Positions 35,701 through 44,207 of a DNA stretch of 64,000 nucleotides are shown in pieces. The notes under the pieces were generated by a model. That model was not told where the DNA came from. It did no database searches and saw nothing but the letters and a program-made list of their open reading frames with translations. This DNA is from JAYEHL01 sp041653935. Its GTDB lineage: Bacteria; Chloroflexota; Dehalococcoidia; E44-bin15. The stretch covers positions 62,001 through 126,000 of the forward strand of contig JBAZEO010000002.1 of NCBI GenBank assembly GCA_041653935.1, in the 5' to 3' direction. The translations under genes were made by a program, and so were the position numbers. How positions within the stretch are numbered: the stretch's first letter is position 1; each line of letters starts with the position of its first letter.

Positions 35701-36087
35701 CTTGCGCGCCAGCGCGTGCGCCGAGGTCACCACCAGCGCGGACTTATCGACACTTAAAGAATGTAATGCGCGCACCCGCTGGCTGGTGGTATACGGATCG
35801 GAGGCCATGTGCTCATACGGCAGCGAGTCCGGCTCCGGGAACAGCGCGGCCTCCGCGCCCCAGCACTTAAGCTGGTCCTGCAGCCACCTCGCCCGCTCCG
35901 GCTTGGCCGCGACCACCAGCATCGGCAGCTTTAAACGCCGATGCAGCGCCGCCAGCGTATACGGCTTGGCGGCATCGATGACCACGACGCTGTGCCCGCC
36001 GCCGCGCTCCAGCGCATCAGCCAGCCGCCCGTACTCCGGCATCCCGTCGATGAGCGGCAATAGCTGTTTCAGGTTCAACTTTTCCAT
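32785..36087 (-). CDS. mfd: Transcription-repair coupling factor Mfd
   Basis: The 1100-residue protein has UvrB-like N-terminal domains and an RNA-polymerase-interaction domain (LVVGDHVVHVEHGIGVFAGM). The superfamily-2 translocase has Walker A GDVGYGKTEVAL, the DEEQ box and LTATPIPRTLYMSL, with YQLRGRVGRS further on. A C-terminal TRCF domain closes the chain. It removes stalled RNA polymerase and recruits UvrA. No ribosome site is clear before the ATG. It is alone, flanked by repeats and the accessory region. Confidence 0.97.
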   Translation of the reverse strand: MEKLNLKQLLPLIDGMPEYGRLADALERGGGHSVVVIDAAKPYTLAALHRRLKLPMLVVAAKPERARWLQDQLKCWGAEAALFPEPDSLPYEHMASDPYTTSQRVRALHSLSVDKSALVVTSAHALARKTVATDWFGAATHVISQGMSLDLERTLALWVEMGYENEHMVETPCSFSRRGGIIDVYSPAHPMPARIELFGDEVESIRFFDPATQRSIETVSEITIVPARELSFDGVVAERDAGTIIDYLPAKAILVLDQPDEVERSLVDFDEESRQIRAEQTARGDIEKDFPVTYFTWEELSARFNKVDRRLDLLSWRSDDEQEALQFAAAPIYGGRLEDFLASVGQMVNVDRKRVVVVSHQARRLTDLFEEKDIIAPVLARMEGLPPEGGVALLQGSLAQGWALEATVVLTDTEIFGFTKVRGRERRGPPRRLGALSELVVGDHVVHVEHGIGVFAGMRTMAVGDREKEYLVLEYASGDKLYVPSDQIDRLGRYIGEGEEPPALSRLGSQEWARTRRKVKQAAALLARELLSIYAEREVVTGFTFSPDTVWQGEMEASFPYEETPDQLKAVVAIKHDMEQPKPMDRLVCGDVGYGKTEVALRAAFKAVMDARQVAVLVPTTVLAQQHFETFSERLRAFPVNVAVLSRFLSSGEQNKVVAKLKQGGVDIVIGTHRLLQKDVAFKNLGLLIIDEEQRFGVAHKEYLKKLRREVDVLTLTATPIPRTLYMSLSGVRDMSTMETPPEERLPIKTYVGVYDEKVVRDAVLREMDRGGQTFVVHNRIDGMHRVAADIQKLVPHAVIIAAHGQMEPEQLEKIMFDFYQGHIDVLVSTTIIESGLDVPNANTLIVSDADRMGLAQLYQLRGRVGRSANRAYAYFLYEKGKPLTPQSSRRLETIAEATELGAGFRIAMRDLEIRGAGNILGSEQSGQIGAVGFDLYCRMLTDAVEELRTGKIKPDIVQQGPAIDMPIKARIPESYVTDLDVRLELYQRISKLASREEVASMHTELIDRFGPLPPQVVNLLYAVDMKAMAVSAGVESIGVEDRHMVVKMLPERQLEKAKLQAKFGSGVKVGASQVRLDLGALGVRWRVVLEEVLKGLGGA

Positions 36088-36219
36088 AAAATCAAAACGC
36101 CTTAAGGGCCGGTCACCGCTGACCCGCCCTGTCTAAATTGTAGCACAAAGCTACTGGATCATGCTTTCTGATGTTAGGAGTTCAAATCACCTTGGGACAG
36201 TACTTTAACCAGCAGCAAT

Positions 36220-36253
36220 AAAAAAGACTGCCACTTGTTTAGTAGCAGTCTTT
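36220..36253 (-). terminator. Terminator after the cyclic-nucleotide-binding gene
   Basis: On the minus strand AAAGACTGC and GCAGTCTTT form nine pairs, followed by a run of six Ts. Confidence 0.8.
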
Positions 36254-36315
36254 CGTTTTAGCCTATATGATTATTATCCGCCCTGCCCGTTGTCCCATCC
36301 GCCTGATATTAAGAA

Positions 36316-36783
36316 TTAAGTGACATTTGTAAGCTGTAGAAATGCATTATGCAGTCTCTGTGAGAGGGCACTAATTATCCATTGATAGACTACACAACCT
36401 AAAACAGGGTCGTTAAGGGATAAATCACGTAAAGCTTGCCCATTAAAGACCAGTGCGGTTAACTTCTTTTCAACCCTGACTGAACCTTTGTAAGAATATG
36501 GTGAAACAACAGCCGACCAGCCAACGAGTTCAAATCGGGAAGCTGTTTGTATCTGCCGCTCGTAGGTCTTCCCAAGTCCCACAATGATCGATGCCGTGCC
36601 TTCTGCGATCAAATACAGATTGTCAGCCTTTTTCCCTTCCTTGGCTATGATTGCCCCTGCTTCATACGTCTTAAGGATGCACAAACTCGCTAATTTCTGA
36701 AGCAGTTCCTTATCGGCTTTCGGCAATACACCGGCTTTGACCCAGAACTCAGTAGCTTTCTTCAACACTTCTAACTTTTCCAT
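36316..36783 (-). CDS. Cyclic-nucleotide-binding domain protein without DNA-binding domain
   Basis: The start is ATG 36783, with GGAGG upstream; an in-frame extension to 36870 has no ribosome site. The 155 residues form a cAMP-binding-type domain (YEAGAIIAKEGKKADNLYLIAEGTASIIVG), followed by a helix (QWIISALSQRLHNAF). The usual Crp/Fnr helix-turn-helix is absent and the chain stops there. It may bind a nucleotide or another ligand and act through protein contacts. No partner is adjacent. Confidence 0.75.
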   Translation of the reverse strand: MEKLEVLKKATEFWVKAGVLPKADKELLQKLASLCILKTYEAGAIIAKEGKKADNLYLIAEGTASIIVGLGKTYERQIQTASRFELVGWSAVVSPYSYKGSVRVEKKLTALVFNGQALRDLSLNDPVLGCVVYQWIISALSQRLHNAFLQLTNVT

Positions 36784-36920
36784 CGTTTTCCTCCATATTC
36801 TATTTATCGGATACTTTCTACACGACAGTTTGGAAAATGTGATTCTACTGCGGAGAAGGTCTGGTGTCAAGTATTACCAGGGTAGAAACTCCGATACTGT
36901 TTAAGCTCATCTATGCATTC

Positions 36921-36983
36921 GAACTCCCCCTATCCCCCTCTTTGATTAAAGAGGGGGAAGCAACAAAACCAAGGGGGCGTTCG
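36921..36983 (+). repeat. Intergenic repeat, family 2
   Basis: The core hairpin is CCCCCTCTTT-GATT-AAAGAGGGGG, ten perfect pairs. It ends with GGGGGCGTTCG like other copies and lies in the 260-base gap before the nuclease gene. Confidence 0.8.
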
Positions 36984-37043
36984 TTGACTCAAGTTGGACG
37001 CGTGTCTATAATAGGGCCATCATAGAACAAGAGGTGAAGTCTT

Positions 37044-37877
37044 ATGACAATGCCGAAGCGTATCTCTGAAAGGTTGTCTCGATCAATCAGCAAGTTCCAG
37101 CAGGTTCTTAGAATTGCAAAAGACCGCGACGTGAACGAGTCGGACACAGTATCAATAATCAAGGACATGCTTGCTGAAATCTTCGGCTACGATAAATATC
37201 TAGACATTACCAGCGAGTTTGCCGTCCGAAGCACATTCTGCGATTTAGCAATTAAAGTTGATAACAAAGTTGAGTTCTTGCTTGAAGCAAAAGCGATAGG
37301 TCTTGATTTAAAAGAAGGACACTTACGTCAAGCTATTGATTACGGCGCTAACAACGGTGTGCAGTGGGTAATCCTAACTAACGGCATGATTTGGCAAGTA
37401 TATAAAATCAGATTTGAGAAGCCAATCAACTACGATTTCGTATGCTCATTCAATTTTAGTGAACTCGAACCGAAGAATACAGACCACTTGGAGAAGCTAT
37501 ATATTATCTGCAAAGAAGGCTTGGTTAAAGACGCTCGCGAGGAATTCCACGAGAAGGTTCTAACGGTTAACCGATTTATTCTTGGTGCGCTTATACTCAG
37601 CGACGAAATTGTTAACGTAATACGTAAGGAACTCCGTAAAATATCCGATGGTGTGCTAGTAGCTCCAGAAGAAATCTCCAATATTCTTAAAAATGAAGTT
37701 ATCAAGCGAGATGTAATCGAAGGTGAAGATGCCACCAAAGCACAGACCAAGGTTAAGAAGTTCTATAACAAGGCAAAGAAGACTCCAAAACAACCGCAAT
37801 ATCAATGCAAAGAAACTGTATCTCTGTCCAACCAACTCTTGAACCAAAGCGGACAGCAATCAAACCCTAAACCTTGA
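37044..37877 (+). CDS. PD-(D/E)XK nuclease-like protein (type I restriction R subunit N-terminal family)
   Basis: The 277-residue protein matches the HsdR N-terminal nuclease domain. D67 and E81-A-K83 (FLLEAKA) are the catalytic residues, followed by the Q96-x3-Y100 motif (RQAIDYG) and VQWVILTNGMIWQVY. The translocase and specificity subunits of a real type I system are not nearby. Its lysine-rich C-terminus could bind DNA. Translation starts at ATG 37044 with GAGGTG before it. It overlaps the next gene and may form a two-gene unit with it, possibly a defence module. That role is inference. Confidence 0.75.
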   Translation: MTMPKRISERLSRSISKFQQVLRIAKDRDVNESDTVSIIKDMLAEIFGYDKYLDITSEFAVRSTFCDLAIKVDNKVEFLLEAKAIGLDLKEGHLRQAIDYGANNGVQWVILTNGMIWQVYKIRFEKPINYDFVCSFNFSELEPKNTDHLEKLYIICKEGLVKDAREEFHEKVLTVNRFILGALILSDEIVNVIRKELRKISDGVLVAPEEISNILKNEVIKRDVIEGEDATKAQTKVKKFYNKAKKTPKQPQYQCKETVSLSNQLLNQSGQQSNPKP

Positions 37878-38311
37878 TTAAGACAGTTCATAAAGACAAG
37901 AAAATGAAGACTTTACCTACAGATTTAAAAATAATAGATACTATCTACGAGCGCTATTACACAACTTTCGCTTCCTTTTCAGAAGATGCTAAAAACCGCA
38001 ATAACAAGATATACGTACCAATAGATGTGAAAATAATTGCTGACGACCTTGGAGTCGATCCAGATATTATCTTCGGTAGACTATACTACGACTTGGATCA
38101 AAAATACAGGTACGAACAACCAGATGGCTCAACTGTCCACTTCTTTGCGAGACAGCTAAACGAAGACCACAACTGTGTCAACTTCCCGTACATGGCATCC
38201 GTCCTTTCTAAACTGCGCGAGGAAAATAAGAAGTATCGTATTGCCACAACTTTAGCAATCGTCTCGTTGTTTGTTTCGGCCGTAGCACTGCTAATATCGA
38301 TATTTGTCTAA
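37874..38311 (+). CDS. Small protein with C-terminal membrane anchor
   Basis: The 145-residue frame starts at a TTG that overlaps the stop of the nuclease gene. An ATG at 37904 would give 135 residues, and neither has a clear ribosome site. The last 30 residues are a single membrane helix (IATTLAIVSLFVSAVALLISIFV). The soluble part is hydrophilic, and the segment IIADDLGVDPDIIFGRLYYDL looks like a winged-helix-type fold, though this is uncertain. The tight overlap suggests it works with the nuclease. No family was recognised. Confidence 0.55.
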   Translation: MIKTVHKDKKMKTLPTDLKIIDTIYERYYTTFASFSEDAKNRNNKIYVPIDVKIIADDLGVDPDIIFGRLYYDLDQKYRYEQPDGSTVHFFARQLNEDHNCVNFPYMASVLSKLREENKKYRIATTLAIVSLFVSAVALLISIFV

Positions 38312-38327
38312 CAACAAACTAATTTCC

Positions 38328-38523
38328 CCCCATCGTCCCCTTGAAGCCGCTCCTCGTTATGTCATAATAGTGCAACTTGGAGTTTCCAGATATGGCTAAA
38401 CAGGAAAAACAATGCAAAAGAATCGTTGCCAAATTCGGCACCAACCTGCTCACGGGAGGCAGATACTGCCGCTGCTCCGTCCAGGATAAACATACCTCTT
38501 GCAAGTTCTATTTTCTCAATTAG
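38328..38523 (+). pseudogene. Truncated duplicate of the proB promoter and 5' end
   Basis: Positions 38328-38453 match 40638-40763, the promoter, leader and first codons of proB, with few differences. The copied frame starts at ATG 38392 (MAKQEKQCKRIVAKFGTNLL). It leaves the ProB sequence after about 21 residues and ends at TAG 38523, giving 43 residues. The -10 box has decayed from TATAAT to CATAAT. It cannot encode a kinase. The copy marks one end of a segment that carries the next two genes. With the 60 bases before the epimerase start it explains the 277-base gap 38312-38588. Confidence 0.88.
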
Positions 38524-38588
38524 ATAAATCCCTATTCCTCTTTTGATATTTGTAATATACTGGCAAGGAAATCGCGGCCGGGAGGCAT

Positions 38589-39521
38589 ATGACTATGAAA
38601 GATGAGAGGATTCTGTTCACAGGGTTGACAGGCCAGATTGGCTTCCCTCTGGCTTTAAATCTGGCCAAGGAGAATGAGGTCTGGGGCATAGACCTCTTCA
38701 AAGATGAAGGCAAGAGGAAACAGCTGGAGCAGGCGGGAGTGAAGACGCGCACCATGGACTTGGGCAGGCCTGACTATCGGAACGTGCCGGATGACTTCAG
38801 CTACCTGATTCACTTCGCTGTGTACCAGGAGGGAGGGCTGGACTTCGACGAAGCTTTGCGCGTCAATGCCGAGGGCACCGGTCTGCTGATGGCGCACTGC
38901 CGCAAGGCAAAAGCGGCCCTTGTCATGTCGAGCTGTGCAGTCTACGCACTGCCTCAGGATCCCAATCACCCCGTCAAGGAGACGGACCCCCTGAACGGCC
39001 CGCAGGCGGCGCATTGTCCTACGTACGTGGTATCGAAGACGGCGGAAGAGGCGGTGGCTAGATCCGCTGCCCGCCAACTGGGCCTATCTACCATAATCGC
39101 CCGCATGAACGTGTACTATGGCGCCTATGGGGGCTTGCCGCCGTGGCAGTTTGAGTGGATGCTGGCAGGCAGGCCTGTGCCTGTGCAGCCGAACCGGGCT
39201 TCGGTGTGCAGCCCAATCCACGAAGAGGACATCAACAACCATGTCGGCGCTCTCCTGATGGCAGCCAGTGTCCCGGCTGTGATCATCAATTGGGGTGGAG
39301 ACGAAGCCGTGGATGTGCGGACCTATTGCTCCTACATGGCGGAGATCACGGGTTTGAAGGTTCAGTTCCAGGAGGCCCCGGACAACCCTCTTGCAGCAAG
39401 TACAGTGGTAGTTGATAATGCCCGGCGCAAGGATTTGGTGGGGGGATGCCAAGTCAAGTGGCGTGACGGCATGCGGCGCATGCTAGCCGCCAGGCACCCT
39501 GAGATCAAGCTGAAAACATAG
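38589..39521 (+). CDS. NAD-dependent epimerase/dehydratase (extended SDR)
   Basis: The 310-residue protein has the extended-SDR cofactor motif TGLTGQIG, the middle motif SSCAVYA and the catalytic YVVSK (Tyr-x3-Lys). GGGAGG lies just before the ATG pair at 38589/38595. The substrate is not clear from sequence; nucleotide sugars are typical. It lies between the broken proB copy and the transglutaminase gene, and its choice of codons (many CTG, GCG, CAG) looks slightly different from nearby genes, so it may have arrived by transfer. The epimerase and the lipoprotein gene converge. Confidence 0.85.
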   Translation: MTMKDERILFTGLTGQIGFPLALNLAKENEVWGIDLFKDEGKRKQLEQAGVKTRTMDLGRPDYRNVPDDFSYLIHFAVYQEGGLDFDEALRVNAEGTGLLMAHCRKAKAALVMSSCAVYALPQDPNHPVKETDPLNGPQAAHCPTYVVSKTAEEAVARSAARQLGLSTIIARMNVYYGAYGGLPPWQFEWMLAGRPVPVQPNRASVCSPIHEEDINNHVGALLMAASVPAVIINWGGDEAVDVRTYCSYMAEITGLKVQFQEAPDNPLAASTVVVDNARRKDLVGGCQVKWRDGMRRMLAARHPEIKLKT

Positions 39522-39550
39522 CTCCACTCACGAATAGATATACGCCTGAT

Positions 39551-40534
39551 TTAATTCTGATACCAATCGGTTGGATTCAGTTCCAGCGTGACTACTCTCG
39601 GCAGAATATCCTGCTTTGTTATCCTGATCCTATATGTTCCCGCAGAAGAAGCGGTAAAGCTGAAATCATGATGCTGATCTGTTCCCGACCAGTCAACAAC
39701 AAGAGCGCCGGACGGATTATACACGGACAGATACCAGTCGAAGGTTGTTCCGGAACTGCCGTCCCATTCGGCCGATCCGGCTACGGACTGCCCGGCGTTC
39801 AAATACCGCTGATATTCTACCCATGTTCCATCTATCAACGTCCCAAAGGCAACTCCGACCTCGGTTTCATATATACCTGCCGGGAGGGTCGGCTTTCCTT
39901 CGAAACAGTCCTGATCATTGAAAGAATGGAAGTCGCTGTACTCGCTGATGTCCATATCGCCCAGGAACAATGAAATCCATGTGCTCTCCTGCGGCTCGAC
40001 AGCACGCCAATAGCCTTCGTACCAGTGTTCGAACAGGAATGCATGCCCGAACTCTTCGGTAAATCCGACGCCAACATATACCTCATCAGCGGGTACGCCG
40101 TACGCCCTGAGGAGCGAGCATAGCAATATAGCGAAATCTTCACAGTCACCTGTGCCGAGGGCGATAGTTTCAGACGGCAATTGGAAGTACTCGTCCTGAC
40201 CATGTGCGACTATGTCCTCGGTATAGGTTACATGCCAGACCACCCATTCCTGCAGAGCTTTAAAGTCGCTGTAAGCCCAGCGCCAATCGCTATCGAGGAT
40301 ATCATTCATTGTATCTATGACCACCGGATCATCCGGGGTGATGAATTGTTCCATGGCCTGGCAGTCGCCGAACGGGTCCCTTACGACTGCTGTGCTCTTG
40401 GTAGGCGTAGGTACAGACGTTCCGGTAGGAGTCTGATTAGACTTTGGTATAAGAGTAGACTCGCAGGCTATGGATGTTATCACCAGCAGCGATGTCAAAA
40501 TGATAATGCTCAATATTTTAGATGTTCTTAACAT
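39551..40534 (-). CDS. Transglutaminase-like lipoprotein
   Basis: The 327-residue protein has a signal sequence with a lipobox-like SIAC at Cys24 and a Thr/Pro-rich linker, so it should be anchored outside the membrane. The middle part holds a transglutaminase-type Cys-His-Asp/Glu triad: cysteine in GTGDCEDFAILLCSLLRAYG, histidine in FGHAF and an acid in AVEPQ. The last 100 residues look like a beta-sandwich (TFDWYLSVYNPSGALVV, GTYRIRI). It probably is a cysteine peptidase or cross-linking enzyme. The ribosome site is GAGGTGA before the ATG. It lies 30 bases from the epimerase stop. Confidence 0.8.
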   Translation of the reverse strand: MLRTSKILSIIILTSLLVITSIACESTLIPKSNQTPTGTSVPTPTKSTAVVRDPFGDCQAMEQFITPDDPVVIDTMNDILDSDWRWAYSDFKALQEWVVWHVTYTEDIVAHGQDEYFQLPSETIALGTGDCEDFAILLCSLLRAYGVPADEVYVGVGFTEEFGHAFLFEHWYEGYWRAVEPQESTWISLFLGDMDISEYSDFHSFNDQDCFEGKPTLPAGIYETEVGVAFGTLIDGTWVEYQRYLNAGQSVAGSAEWDGSSGTTFDWYLSVYNPSGALVVDWSGTDQHHDFSFTASSAGTYRIRITKQDILPRVVTLELNPTDWYQN

Positions 40535-40650
40535 AGCTCACCTCTATGGCTTAATACTTGATGTCTGAATAATAGAATCAGTCACGCGGGAAGTCAAGAA
40601 AGAGTGAGTCCTCGCCATCATGCGTAATGGCTATAAACCCCATCGTCCCC

Positions 40651-40678
40651 TTGAAGCTATTCCTCGTTATGTTATAAT
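40651..40678 (+). promoter_or_regulatory. Promoter of proB
   Basis: TTGAAG (40651) and TATAAT (40673) are 16 bases apart. GGAG lies upstream of the ATG at 40702. The same region is duplicated at 38328 with a changed -10 box. Confidence 0.7.
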
Positions 40679-40701
40679 AGTGCAACTTGGAGTTTCCAGA
40701 T

Positions 40702-41826
40702 ATGGCGAAACAGGGAAAACAATACAAAAGAATAGTTGCCAAATTCGGCACCAACCTGCTCACCGCAGGAACGGATCGAATCGATACAAACGTGCTCTCC
40801 GTCATCGTGCAGCAGGTGGCGCAGCTGCACAAAGAAGGCAAGGAGATAATACTGGTCTCATCGGGGGCCGTGGCATCGGGAAGGCAACTGCTTACGCTGC
40901 CCAGGGACACAAAGGACGTTCCCGCGCGCCAGGTGATGGCGGCCGTGGGGCAGCACGTACTGATGAACTCCTACACGGAGCTATTCCGCCGGCACGGCAT
41001 CGTCACGGCGCAGGCGCTGCTGACAAAGCTGGATTTAGCCAATCGATTGAGCTACCTCAACGCCCGCAACACGCTTTTAACGCTGCTCGATCTGGGCGTG
41101 GTGACGATAATCAACGAGAACGACGTGGTGGCCATAGAGGAGTTGGAGGGGGCGCGCTTCGGCGACAACGATAATCTCTCCGGCATGGTTGCCAATCTTG
41201 TCGATGCCGACCTGCTCGTGATAATGAGCGATGTCGCCGGATTATATACGGCCGATCCTGTCGTCGACACAAACGCGAAGCTGATAACTGTTGTGAAACA
41301 GATAGATAAGAGCATCGAGAAGATGGCGGGCGGGACGCGCGGACGCGGCACCGGCGGGATGACCACCAAGATTCAGGCGGCCAAGCTGGCCACTGCTTCG
41401 GGAACGGCGGTCGTCATCGCCAACGGCAGCGAGCGGGATCTGCTGCCCAGGCTGGTGAGCGGCGAGTCCATCGGCACCATGTTCCTGCCTGCGACGGATA
41501 AGATAGAGAGCCGCAAGCGCTGGATACTGTCAGGCTTGGCGACGAAGGGCAAGCTCGTGGTCGACGTCGGCGCGGCAGCCGCACTGAGCAGGGGCAACAA
41601 GAGCCTGCTGCCCGCCGGCATCAGGGGGGCGGAGGGCAGCTTTAAGCGCGGGGATGCAGTGGATATTACAACGGAATCCGGCGAGCGGATAGCTTGCGGC
41701 ATCAGCAACTACTCCGCCGCCGATATCGAGAAGATAAAGGGCGCCCGCTCGGACAAGATCGAGGGCCTGCTGGGGCACGGCTACGGCGACGAGGTCGTGC
41801 ACCGGGATAATATTGTGGTGTTATAG
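40702..41826 (+). CDS. proB: Glutamate 5-kinase
   Basis: The start is ATG 40702 (MAKQGKQYKRIVAKFG), after the GGAG site; a TTG five codons earlier is unlikely. The 374-residue enzyme has the amino-acid kinase fold (KFGTNLL, VSSGAVASGR, NENDVVAIEE, GTGGMTTKIQAAKLA) and a C-terminal PUA domain (LVVDVGAAAALSRGNKSLLPAGI). It makes gamma-glutamyl phosphate, the first step to proline, and is inhibited by proline in known relatives. It is followed by proA after a repeat-filled gap. Confidence 0.97.
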   Translation: MAKQGKQYKRIVAKFGTNLLTAGTDRIDTNVLSVIVQQVAQLHKEGKEIILVSSGAVASGRQLLTLPRDTKDVPARQVMAAVGQHVLMNSYTELFRRHGIVTAQALLTKLDLANRLSYLNARNTLLTLLDLGVVTIINENDVVAIEELEGARFGDNDNLSGMVANLVDADLLVIMSDVAGLYTADPVVDTNAKLITVVKQIDKSIEKMAGGTRGRGTGGMTTKIQAAKLATASGTAVVIANGSERDLLPRLVSGESIGTMFLPATDKIESRKRWILSGLATKGKLVVDVGAAAALSRGNKSLLPAGIRGAEGSFKRGDAVDITTESGERIACGISNYSAADIEKIKGARSDKIEGLLGHGYGDEVVHRDNIVVL

Positions 41827-41828
41827 TG

Positions 41829-41943
41829 CGCCCTCACCCTGACCCTCTCCCTGCGGAGGAAGAGGGAGATATTTTAAAGCTATCACCCCCTAACCCCCTC
41901 TTCTAAAAAGAGGGGGAAGAGGCTCCGCCTCAGGGGGCGTTCG
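41829..41943 (+). repeat. Intergenic repeat, family 2
   Basis: It includes the C/T-rich and G/A-rich arms around GCGG, the hairpin CCCCCTCTT-CTAAA-AAGAGGGGG (41894-41916), GAGGC-TCC-GCCTC and the terminal GGGGGCGTTCGA. Confidence 0.8.
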
Positions 41944-41987
41944 ACCATCTAATAAAATGCCGGGCGGCTACAATCAGCGCCCCAGCA

Positions 41988-42113
41988 CTCTCACTTGAGT
42001 GAGAGGTTAGCTTATAATAAAGAGGTGCAGGAGAATCATCTCCTGCCAGGGTTCTAGGGGTGTCCCCTAACTTTTTAAAGTCCCCCAACGTATGGGGGAT
42101 TTAGGGGGTTCGG
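41988..42113 (+). repeat. Multi-hairpin repeat, family 1, copy B
   Basis: It starts with CTCTCACTTGAGTGAGAG and continues through CAGGAGA-ATCA-TCTCCTG, TAGGGG-TGT-CCCCTA and TCCCCCA-ACGTA-TGGGGGA. It lies between proB and proA, so if read through it would be part of the proBA message. Confidence 0.85.
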
Positions 42114-42151
42114 CTAATCGACCGCCCCAAACGTCGACAATTAAAAAGAGT

Positions 42152-42236
42152 GGTGCAGGAGATTCCTCTCCTGCCAGGGTATTAGGGGTGTCCCCTATTT
42201 TTTCACTTCCCCCATGATTGGGGGATCGAGGAGGTT
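42152..42236 (+). repeat. Multi-hairpin repeat, family 1, partial copy B2
   Basis: It contains CAGGAGA-TTCC-TCTCCTG, TAGGGG-TGT-CCCCTA and TCCCCCA-TGAT-TGGGGGA. Its terminal GAGGAGG (in place of TTAGGGGG of other copies) serves as the ribosome site of proA. The 416-base gap 41827-42242 holds only repeats. Confidence 0.8.
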
Positions 42237-42242
42237 GATATT

Positions 42243-43508
<1,266 letters not shown>

Positions 43509-43521
43509 GCGACCATAATGA

Positions 43522-43702
43522 TCGTAGGGCGAGGTCATCTCGCCTGTTATGGCTTCCGGCTTTCACCGTAATGACGGGTACGCCCTCACCCTGACCCTCT
43601 CCCTGCGGAGGGAGAGGGAGAAGATTTTTAAAGGCTATCTCCCCCTAGCCCCCTCTTCTAAAAAGAGGGGGAAGTAAGTCCTCCCTTCCTTAAGGGAAGG
43701 GA
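43522..43702 (+). repeat. Cluster of intergenic hairpins after proA, including family 2
   Basis: The hairpins in order are GGCGAG-GTCAT-CTCGCC; CCCTCTCCCT-GCGG-AGGGAGAGGG; CCCCCTCTT-CTAAA-AAGAGGGGG; and CTCCCTTCC-TTAAG-GGAAGGGAG. No gene is visible in the 309-base gap 43509-43817. Confidence 0.8.
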
Positions 43703-43817
43703 GTCAGAGGGAAGGAGTTTTTGAAATCTTCCATATAGCACCTATCATGGAAAGCAAATGTAGGTGGATTTAGGGGTTGGGGAATCGATTCCCTGAACCG
43801 CGAATAGTATAGAAACT

Positions 43818-44171
43818 ATGAACAGCGAAAATATATATCTCGGAAGCATACTCCTCGGACTTGCCGTACTCTTCATCGCGATATCGATCCCTCTAGTGAA
43901 ACGCAAGGTGAAGATGAACCCTTGGTACGGTGTGAGGATACCCAAATCTTTCGAGTCTGAAGAAAACTGGTATAAAATAAACGCCTACGGCGGCAAGCGG
44001 CTGATGGTCTGGTCATCGCTCCTGGTGCTGATAAGTATCGCGACCTTCTTCATCCCGCTGGACGAAAATAGCTCGGGAGTTTCAGCGCTGGTGATACTGC
44101 TGGCATTCTCCCCGCTGATCGTGGTCATCCCCGCCATAATCGAGATTCTGAGCTTCAGCAGGAAGATGTGA
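43818..44171 (+). CDS. SdpI-family membrane protein
   Basis: The 117-residue protein has three membrane helices and the family motif NPWYGVRIPKSFESEENWYKINAYGGK between helix 1 and 2. The SdpI family was named after an immunity protein for the SDP toxin of Bacillus, but most members have no known role. No toxin gene lies beside it. The start is the ATG at 43818. It converges with the transketolase gene downstream. Confidence 0.82.
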   Translation: MNSENIYLGSILLGLAVLFIAISIPLVKRKVKMNPWYGVRIPKSFESEENWYKINAYGGKRLMVWSSLLVLISIATFFIPLDENSSGVSALVILLAFSPLIVVIPAIIEILSFSRKM

Positions 44172-44207
44172 TTTGAAAGAAGTGCAGGAGAAACCACTGT
44201 CAGGAGA

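Noticed and set aside
34738..35757. Plus-strand frame of 339 codons
   Set aside because: It lies wholly antisense to mfd, with low-complexity translated sequence.
36316..40534. Complete restriction-modification system
   Set aside because: Only a nuclease-like N-terminal domain is present; no methylase, specificity subunit or helicase motor was found.
41829..42236. CRISPR array between proB and proA
   Set aside because: The repeats are palindromic mosaics of different lengths without regular spacers, and no cas genes are near.
43818..44171. Toxin immunity gene (SdpI)
   Set aside because: The family match is real, but no SDP-type toxin or processing genes lie nearby, so an immunity role is not supported.
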